In this document: one piece after another, positions 5,723-11,007 of the stretch
Numbering within the stretch: the stretch's first letter is position 1
How the letters are laid out: the number at the start of each line of letters is the position of its first letter
From: Apopatocola sp963628785
GTDB lineage: Bacteria; Bacillota; Clostridia; Oscillospirales; Oscillospiraceae
Assembly (NCBI GenBank): GCA_963628785.1
Contig: CAVGGQ010000063.1
Location: 1 to 11,007, forward strand
Length of the DNA: 11,007 bases
Reading direction: 5' to 3'
The notes under the pieces: generated by a model
Database searches by the model: none
What the model was told of the DNA's origin: nothing
The model's input: only the letters and a program-made list of their open reading frames with translations
Translations under genes and position numbers: made by a program

Positions 5723-6261
5723 CAGTCATTCCCTCTCGTTATAACCGTTAATTTGATTTTCCCGTAGCGGTAGGTGCGCGTGGTGCCGTATTCCGCGGGC
5801 ATTTCCGGCAGCACCGTTTCCGGCCGAGTCTCGACTACCATTATACCACCGTAGGAGAGGATGTCAAACTCTTTGATTTCCTCCATTGCTTTGGCATCAA
5901 GTCCGGTGCCGTAGGGCGGGTCGAGGAAGATGAGGTCAAACTTTTCGCCGGATTTTAAAATGCCGAGAGCGTCGCACTGCAGCACACGCGCCGTAAGAGA
6001 GCAGCGGCGGAGGTTTTCCTGCACAAGGCGTACGGAATCGCGCGAGCTGTCAACAAAGACGCACTCCGCAGCACCGCGGGACAGCGCCTCGATGCCAAGC
6101 TGGCCTGTGCCCGCAAAGAGATCGAGCACCTTGCGGCCTTCGATGTCAAACTGGATAATATTGAAAAGGGCTTCCTTCACCTGATCGGTGGTGGGACGAA
6201 CTTCCATACCGGCGGGCTCCAGGAGGTGGCGTCCGCGGCAGGTGCCGGTGATCACTCGCAT
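5722..6261 (-). CDS. rsmD: 16S rRNA (guanine-966-N2)-methyltransferase RsmD
   Basis: RsmD methylates N2 of G966 in 16S rRNA during small-subunit assembly. The 179-residue protein shows the N-terminal RVITGTCRGR (2-11), the substrate region RPTTDQVKEALFNI (22-35), the SAM-binding DLFAGTGQLG (47-56) and the catalytic LDPPYG (113-118). Its ATG lies inside the uvrC 3' end, a 10-base overlap in a different frame, with GAGG upstream within uvrC. It overlaps coaD by one base at the other end. These overlaps imply strict co-expression with its neighbours. Confidence 0.95.
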   Translation of the reverse strand: MRVITGTCRGRHLLEPAGMEVRPTTDQVKEALFNIIQFDIEGRKVLDLFAGTGQLGIEALSRGAAECVFVDSSRDSVRLVQENLRRCSLTARVLQCDALGILKSGEKFDLIFLDPPYGTGLDAKAMEEIKEFDILSYGGIMVVETRPETVLPEMPAEYGTTRTYRYGKIKLTVITRGND

Positions 6262-8081
6262 GATTTTTCTTCCTCACTTCCGTGAAAATAATCGTATACA
6301 GCGCGGGCCGTGTTCTTCGGCACGACTTTGGAAAGTTCCTCGGCCGATGCTTCGCGTATGGCTCGCACCGAGCCGAACGATTTCAGCAATTCACTTCGCC
6401 GTTTCTCCCCCACGCCGGAGATCTTGTCGAGCACGGAGCCGCGCACACTGTCGCGCAGCGAGCGGTGGTACTCGATGGCGAAGCGGTGTGTTTCCTCCTG
6501 AATGCGCCCGACAAGGGCGAAGGCAGCGGGATTCGACTGAATGCCGATCTCCTGACCTTCGGGCGTGACGAGGGCGCGTGTGCGGTGGCGGTCATCCTTG
6601 ACCATGCCGAACACCGGGATCGTGAGGCCGAGTGCCTCGAGCGAAACACAGGCGGATCTTGCGTGCTCCGTACCGCCGTCAATGAAAAGCACATCCGGGC
6701 GGTCAGAGAATTTACCGTCTTCCTCGAGATAGTGCGTGAAGCGGCGCTCGATCACCTCGCGCATGGAGGCGTAGTCGTCGGGCGTTTCGGTGCTGCGGAT
6801 GCGGAACTTGCGGTAGTCGCGCTTGAGCGGCTTGCCGTCCACGTGCACCGTCATGGACGCGACAATGCCGGTGCTGCCGGTATTGGAAATATCGTAGGCT
6901 TCGATGCGGCGGGGATAGTCCTTGAGCTGCAGGGCATCCTGCAGCCATTGGAGCGTTTTGCCGCGCCGCTGCTCGGCCGTGGTGGAACGGAGGATCTCCT
7001 CGCGGGCGTTCACGGCCGCTTTCTCGGCGAACTTAGCGCGGTCGCCGCGCTGCGGCACTTCGAGATAGACGCGATGTCCCGCAAGATCCGTAAGCCACTG
7101 CTCGATGTCCTCGCGGTCCTCCGGCTCGAACGGCAGGAGAATGCATTTCGGCAACGCCGAGCGGTTAACATAATATTGCCTCAACAAAGCCGACAAAGCT
7201 TCTTCATCCGTTTCGGTTGGATTATCAAAGAGTGATGCATCCTTGCCGGAGAGGTCGCCGTTCGTGTAGTGCAGCACGGAAAAGCAGCTTTTGGCACCGC
7301 GTGCGAAGCCTACGGCGTCGGTGTCGGCACGGGCGGCGGCGATGACGCGCTGGCGGTTTTCGAGCGTCGACACGGCACGCATCTGGTCGCGCAGCCGCGC
7401 GGCCTCCTCAAAGCGGAGATCTTCCGCGGCCGCGGTCATCTGCTCTTCGATCTTTTTTACGAGCTCGCCGGTGCGCCCTTCGAGGATGTCGACGGCTTCG
7501 TCTATCGTGCGGCGGTATTCCGCTGCATCGGGTTCGCCCCGGCACCAGCCACGGCATGCGCCCATCTGGTACTGAAGACACGGGCGGTCTTTGCCGATAT
7601 CGCGCGGGAAGACTTTTCGGCATGTGGGAAGGCCGAGTGCTTTGGAAAGCGTATCGATGACGGACTTCGTCTGACCGCGGCTTCCGTACGGGCCGAAGTA
7701 CTTGGCGCCGTCCTGTGCTGCGCGGTTGGCGAGTGAGAAGCCCGGGTACGATGCATGCAGGTTCAGCCGAACAAAGGGATAGCCCTTGTCATCCTTGAGG
7801 AGAATGTTGTAGTGCGGCTTGTGGCGCTTGATGAGGGAGTTTTCGAGCACGAGCGCTTCGAACTCCGTCTCGGCAATGATGACATTGAAGTCATTCACAT
7901 GCGAAACCATCGCCGCGACCTTTGGGAGATGGTCGCCGCGGAAATAGCTCGTCACGCGGTTTTTGAGTGCCTTGGCTTTGCCTACATAAATGACATCGCC
8001 GGAAGCGTCAAGCATGATGTACACGCCCGGCAACAACGGCAGGCGGTTGGCTTTTTCGCGCAGCTCCTCGATCTTGGTCAT
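6252..8081 (-). CDS. uvrC: Excinuclease ABC subunit C (UvrC)
   Basis: UvrC makes both incisions of nucleotide excision repair on the UvrB-DNA complex. The chosen start (ATG 8081, GGAG 6 bases upstream) gives 609 residues, the family's normal length; an upstream TTG at 8105 in the same frame would run through the terminator and is rejected. Domains in order: GIY-YIG nuclease (GVYIMLDASGDVIYVGKAK, about 19-37), a four-Cys cluster at 154, 168, 176 and 180, a UVR motif contacting UvrB (about 205-240), the RNase H-like nuclease with Asp397 (YDISN), Asp468 (FIDGG) and His532 (ETHRF), and C-terminal helix-hairpin-helix motifs (about 550-600). Two local departures are CRGWC where CRGPC is common, and IDGGTEH where IDGGKGQ is common. 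All catalytic residues remain. It begins only 16 bases after a terminator hairpin's T-run. Confidence 0.97.
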   Translation of the reverse strand: MTKIEELREKANRLPLLPGVYIMLDASGDVIYVGKAKALKNRVTSYFRGDHLPKVAAMVSHVNDFNVIIAETEFEALVLENSLIKRHKPHYNILLKDDKGYPFVRLNLHASYPGFSLANRAAQDGAKYFGPYGSRGQTKSVIDTLSKALGLPTCRKVFPRDIGKDRPCLQYQMGACRGWCRGEPDAAEYRRTIDEAVDILEGRTGELVKKIEEQMTAAAEDLRFEEAARLRDQMRAVSTLENRQRVIAAARADTDAVGFARGAKSCFSVLHYTNGDLSGKDASLFDNPTETDEEALSALLRQYYVNRSALPKCILLPFEPEDREDIEQWLTDLAGHRVYLEVPQRGDRAKFAEKAAVNAREEILRSTTAEQRRGKTLQWLQDALQLKDYPRRIEAYDISNTGSTGIVASMTVHVDGKPLKRDYRKFRIRSTETPDDYASMREVIERRFTHYLEEDGKFSDRPDVLFIDGGTEHARSACVSLEALGLTIPVFGMVKDDRHRTRALVTPEGQEIGIQSNPAAFALVGRIQEETHRFAIEYHRSLRDSVRGSVLDKISGVGEKRRSELLKSFGSVRAIREASAEELSKVVPKNTARAVYDYFHGSEEEKSCE

Positions 8082-8096
8082 GGTTTTCTCCGTATG

Positions 8097-8137
8097 CAAA
8101 AACAAGGGCGTGTTAAAACACGCCCTTGTCCTTTTTT
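8097..8137 (-). terminator. Bidirectional-looking hairpin between ptsH and uvrC
   Basis: A 13-bp inverted repeat (ACAAGGGCGTGTT at 8102-8114 with its complement at 8117-8129) forms a stem whose inner pairs probably open into a small loop. On the minus strand it is followed by TTTTT (from 8102 to 8098), and on the plus strand by CCTTTTTTT. It would end the ptsH transcript 21 bases beyond the ptsH stop. The uvrC ribosome binding site starts about 10 bases beyond it, so no promoter fits between the hairpin and uvrC. Confidence 0.85.
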
Positions 8138-8150
8138 TGCTTCCGGCAGA

Positions 8151-8414
8151 TCACTCTGCGAAGTCCGAGGCGATCAGCGCGCACAGTGCGGCTACCGCTT
8201 CCTCTTCGTCCGAACCGTCTGCAATAATGGTGATGGAGGTTCCCTTCACGATGCCCAGAGACAGTACGCCGAGAAGAGACTTGGCGTTGACACGGCGCTC
8301 GTCCTTCTCCACCCAGATGCTGCACTTGAACTCATTTGCCTTCTGAATAAAGAAAGTTGCCGGTCTTGCGTGCAGGCCCACCTGATTGCTGATGACTACT
8401 TCTTTGCTGACCAT
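8151..8414 (-). CDS. ptsH: Phosphocarrier protein HPr
   Basis: HPr passes phosphate from enzyme I (at the cost of phosphoenolpyruvate) to sugar-specific EIIA proteins. The 87-residue size is standard. His15 in GLHARPAT (13-20) is the phosphate carrier, and Ser46 in AKSLLGVLSLGI (44-55) is the site used by HPr kinase in Gram-positive-type bacteria, so a role in carbon catabolite control is likely. The ATG at 8414 is preceded by GGGAG with 8 bases spacing. It has its own promoter upstream and a terminator downstream and is not next to ptsI, so it can be made as a single-gene message. A paralogue such as Crh is excluded by the intact His15. Confidence 0.96.
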   Translation of the reverse strand: MVSKEVVISNQVGLHARPATFFIQKANEFKCSIWVEKDERRVNAKSLLGVLSLGIVKGTSITIIADGSDEEEAVAALCALIASDFAE

Positions 8415-8491
8415 ATTCGCCGCTCCCTATCCTATTAGAATTCGTTTTTTCCCTTGCAGGAAAGTGGTTTGAACGCTTATTGCCTGAGTCT

Positions 8492-8520
8492 ATTTTAACA
8501 AAGTGTGCGGTGTTCGTCAA
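8492..8520 (-). promoter_or_regulatory. Sigma-A promoter of ptsH
   Basis: The minus strand has TTGACG (8520-8515), a 17-bp spacer and TAAAAT (8497-8492), each 5 of 6 consensus bases. Transcription would start near 8485, leaving a leader of about 70 bases before the ptsH ATG. The 163-bp gap between mutS2 and ptsH also holds no clear terminator for mutS2; only weak A/T-rich inverted segments are visible there. Confidence 0.85.
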
Positions 8521-8577
8521 CCGTTTTTCGTGTCTTTCGGTAATATGTACATCAAAAATTGCTGCATCCGCCCGTGA

Positions 8578-10944
8578 TTATTTCAATTCGACAACGGTAA
8601 CGCCGGTCTCGCCCTCGCCGTAGCGTCCGAGGCGGAAGGACTTGACCTGTTTATTTCGGCGAAGGCTCTGCTGCACGGCGGCGCGAAGGGCGCCGGTTCC
8701 CTTGCCGTGGATGATGGTGACGGTCTCAAGGCGCGACTGCGAGGCGGAATCGATGTAACGCTCCACGATGGGGATCGCTTCGATAGTCTCCATGCCGCGG
8801 ATGTCGAGCTCGGACGGCGTGGAGCTGTCGCGCAGCGATATGCCTCGCGTTTCCGGTGCGGTCTTGACGGCCGGCTTCTCGTTTTCGGGGAGCAGCACCT
8901 CGTCCTCGCGTGCCGTGATCTGCAGGATACCCGCCTGCAGCGTGAGAGTGCGGTCGGCGGATACGGAGAGGACGGTAGCTTTCACGCCCATGGAGCGGAT
9001 CTGCACTACATCTCCCTCGCGCACGGCGCGGGCGGACTTTTTCTCCTCGAGCGCGGGTTCGTCTTTGCGGAGCGCATCCTTGGATTCGTTGAGCTTGCGG
9101 CGCATTTCTGCACGCGCTTCGTTCACGCTCCGGTGGTCGGCCTCCGCATTTTTCGCGCTGCGCATGGCATCGAGCTCGCGGAAGGTGCTCTCGGCCACGG
9201 ATCGGGCATCGGCGAGGATGCGTTCGGCTTCGCGGCGCGCCTTCTGCTCCGATTTTTCGAGGCGTACCTCAAGCTCGGCACGGATCTGTGCCGCCTTTTT
9301 GCGTTCCTCCTCCGCCTGACGGAGTTGTTTGGCTGTTTCGGCGCGTTCGCGGTCGAGGATCTGACGGGTCTGTTCGAGTTTGGCGATGGTCTCCTCAAAC
9401 TTCGCGCTCGAGATGCCGACGCGGCTACGTGCGTCCTCGATAATGTCCTCGGGCAGTCCGAGACGGCGGGAGATGGCGAAGGCGTTCGACTTGCCGGGGA
9501 TGCCGAGGAGCAAACGGTAGGTCGGGTGCAGGGTGTCCACATCAAACTCGCATGAGGCGTTCATGACGCCGGGCGTGTTCGTTGCATAGACCTTGAGCTC
9601 CGCGTAGTGCGTGGTCGCGCCGATGATGCAGCCCTTGGCACGGGCGCTCTCCAGAATGGACACGGCAAGTGCCGCGCCCTCTATGGGGTCGGTGCCGGCA
9701 CCGAGCTCATCGAAGAGCAGAAGCGAGCCTTCGCCGCACTCGGAGAGGATGCCGACGGTGTTGACCATGTGCGAGGAGAAGGTGGAGAGCGACTGCTCGA
9801 TGCTCTGCTCGTCACCGATGTCCGCGAGGATCTTCTCGAATACCGGCACGCAGCTGCCTTCTGTTGCGGGAATGTGCAGGCCGCACTGCGCCATGAGGCA
9901 CAACAGGCCGATCGTTTTCATCGTGACGGTTTTGCCGCCGGTGTTGGGGCCGGTGATGACGAGCGTGTCGTAGTCCTCGCCGAGCTCCACATCGATGGGG
10001 ACGGCTTTGTCCTTGTCCAGCAGCGGGTGGCGCGCCCGACGCAGACGCACGCCGCGCTCGGAGAGCTCCGGCGTGCCGGCATTGAGCTTGAAGCTGAGTT
10101 TGGCACGGGCGAAGATGACATCGAGCCGAACGAGTGCGGAAAAGTCCGCATCAATATCCTCGCGGTGGGCAGCGCATTTGGCGGAGAGCTCGGCCAGTAT
10201 GCGCTCGATCTCCGCTTTTTCTTTGGCTTTCAGCTCGCGGATCTCGTTATTTGCCTTCACAGCCGCCATTGGCTCCACGAACAGCGTGGCACCCGAGGAC
10301 GATACATCGTGCACGAGGCCGGGCACGGAACCCTTGCACTCGACTTTGACCGGGACAACATAGCGGTCGGAGCGCGTGGTGATGATGGGGTCCTGCAGGA
10401 ATTTCGCCATGGACGGTACGGATATGATCTTCTGCAGGCTCTCGCGCACGCGCGCAGCGGCGGCTCGCATTTTGCGGCGGATGTCCGCCAGCTCGCTGCT
10501 CGCGCTGTCGGCGATCTCATCCTCGCTCGGGATGGAGTTGACGATCTTATCCTCCAGAAAGCGGTTTGACTGCAGCATTTGGAAAAGATGGTCGATGCAG
10601 GTCTGCTTCTCGGCACTCATACCGTAGGAGCGCACGGCACGCGCGCTTTGCAGCACGCCCGCGATTTCCAGAAGCTCACGCGGGTTGAGGATGCCGCCCA
10701 TATCGGCACGGGCCAGCGAGCCGCGCACATCGCGCAGCCCGGAGAGCGAGGGACTGCCCTTATAGACCATCAAGTCTTTCGCAGCCGAGGTCTCCGCCAG
10801 AAGGCGCTCGACCTCTGCGCGGTGCGTGCTCGGCGTGACGGCCAGAGCCGCCTCTTTCGCCGGTTCAGAGACCGCCTCCCCCGCGAGCATTTCGAGTACA
10901 GCCGGCAGCTCAAGGGTATTTCTTGATTTCTCCAGTAGATCCAT
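8578..10944 (-). CDS. mutS2: MutS2 ATPase with C-terminal Smr domain
   Basis: MutS2 is a MutS-related dimeric ATPase that does not act in mismatch repair. It has been linked to suppression of recombination and, in Bacillus subtilis, to splitting collided ribosomes. The 788-residue protein is full length: core and lever/clamp helices (1-300), the ATPase with Walker A GPNTGGKT (332-339), STFSSHM (387-393), Walker B LLLFDELGAGTDP (408-420) and the His of ATTHYAELK (443-451), a charged coiled coil (about 510-630), a KOW-like barrel (about 640-685) and the Smr domain (712-788) with LDIRG (713-717) and HGKGTGALR (746-754). The family's usual GYGEGGxGVT tail reads RYGEGETGVT. ATG 10944 has GGAG 6 bases upstream. 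It is separated from ptsH by 163 bp with its own promoter, so it is probably a separate transcript. Confidence 0.97.
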   Translation of the reverse strand: MDLLEKSRNTLELPAVLEMLAGEAVSEPAKEAALAVTPSTHRAEVERLLAETSAAKDLMVYKGSPSLSGLRDVRGSLARADMGGILNPRELLEIAGVLQSARAVRSYGMSAEKQTCIDHLFQMLQSNRFLEDKIVNSIPSEDEIADSASSELADIRRKMRAAAARVRESLQKIISVPSMAKFLQDPIITTRSDRYVVPVKVECKGSVPGLVHDVSSSGATLFVEPMAAVKANNEIRELKAKEKAEIERILAELSAKCAAHREDIDADFSALVRLDVIFARAKLSFKLNAGTPELSERGVRLRRARHPLLDKDKAVPIDVELGEDYDTLVITGPNTGGKTVTMKTIGLLCLMAQCGLHIPATEGSCVPVFEKILADIGDEQSIEQSLSTFSSHMVNTVGILSECGEGSLLLFDELGAGTDPIEGAALAVSILESARAKGCIIGATTHYAELKVYATNTPGVMNASCEFDVDTLHPTYRLLLGIPGKSNAFAISRRLGLPEDIIEDARSRVGISSAKFEETIAKLEQTRQILDRERAETAKQLRQAEEERKKAAQIRAELEVRLEKSEQKARREAERILADARSVAESTFRELDAMRSAKNAEADHRSVNEARAEMRRKLNESKDALRKDEPALEEKKSARAVREGDVVQIRSMGVKATVLSVSADRTLTLQAGILQITAREDEVLLPENEKPAVKTAPETRGISLRDSSTPSELDIRGMETIEAIPIVERYIDSASQSRLETVTIIHGKGTGALRAAVQQSLRRNKQVKSFRLGRYGEGETGVTVVELK

Positions 10945-11007
10945 AGAATTCTCCGAAATAATCTGTTTACCGTAATTATGTTTACAATAACTTTGTTGGC
11001 ATAAATC
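10945..11007 (-). promoter_or_regulatory. AT-rich upstream region of mutS2 with direct repeats
   Basis: The 63 bp before mutS2 contain a -10-like CATAAT on the minus strand (10980-10975) but no good -35 box at 16-18 bp. On the plus strand TGTTTAC occurs at 10964-10970 and again at 10979-10985, a 15-bp period that brackets the candidate -10. A promoter is plausible from the AT-rich composition. The region is cut by the window edge, so the upstream gene is unknown. Confidence 0.35.

Noticed and set aside
6282..7235. A 317-codon plus-strand open frame opposite uvrC
   Set aside because: It lies wholly opposite conserved UvrC domains with all key residues intact on the other strand; no ribosome binding site or family motif supports it.
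8082..8105. Upstream TTG start for uvrC
   Set aside because: It would lie within the terminator hairpin, has no ribosome binding site, and adds residues before the usual UvrC N-terminus; ATG 8081 has GGAG at proper spacing.
8707..10569. Two long plus-strand open frames (8707-9555 and 9607-10569) opposite mutS2
   Set aside because: They are antisense to the conserved ATPase and coiled-coil parts of MutS2 and contain no recognisable domain.
1..11007. A novel defence, toxin-antitoxin, RNA or mobile system
   Set aside because: Apart from the short left edge, nearly all of the sequence is accounted for by conserved housekeeping genes and their signals; no array, reverse transcriptase, nuclease cassette or large structured noncoding region was seen.

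Overview
The window is a leftward (minus-strand) block of housekeeping genes from a GC-rich Firmicute-type bacterium. The evidence for that lineage is MutS2 with a C-terminal Smr domain, an HPr carrying both His15 and the regulatory Ser46, and a coiled-coil gene directly after coaD as in many Clostridia. The MurE has the DNPR signature of enzymes that add meso-diaminopimelate. This combination would suit a member of the Negativicutes, but that placement is inference and no 16S or LPS genes are present to test it.

Reading in the direction of transcription (right to left): mutS2 (DNA processing and ribosome rescue family), a clear sigma-A promoter and ptsH (HPr), a hairpin terminator, then the tightly packed run uvrC-rsmD-coaD-coiled-coil gene, in which genes overlap or are 3 nt apart. 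A strong hairpin terminator ends this unit. A 280-bp intergenic region then holds a promoter (TTGTTT-17-TATAAT) and a textbook MraZ operator, and opens the mra (division and cell wall) operon: mraZ, rsmH, a small single-pass membrane protein, murE and mraY.

The mra operon is reduced. The place normally held by ftsL and ftsI (the division transpeptidase) contains only one 139-residue membrane protein without an obvious FtsL coiled coil. No murF lies between murE and mraY. Both functions are required for peptidoglycan synthesis, so these genes probably lie elsewhere in the genome.

The left edge is accessory DNA. Immediately after the mraY stop codon comes a sequence that resembles an IS5-type terminal inverted repeat, next to a TTAG tetranucleotide that fits the IS5 target preference, with the last codons of a plus-strand reading frame 30 bp further in. 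The insertion sequence probably separates mraY from any downstream division genes.

I found no CRISPR array, tRNA, rRNA, toxin-antitoxin pair or defence system. Apart from the left edge, this is a conserved chromosomal region, and its interest lies in regulation and in what is missing.
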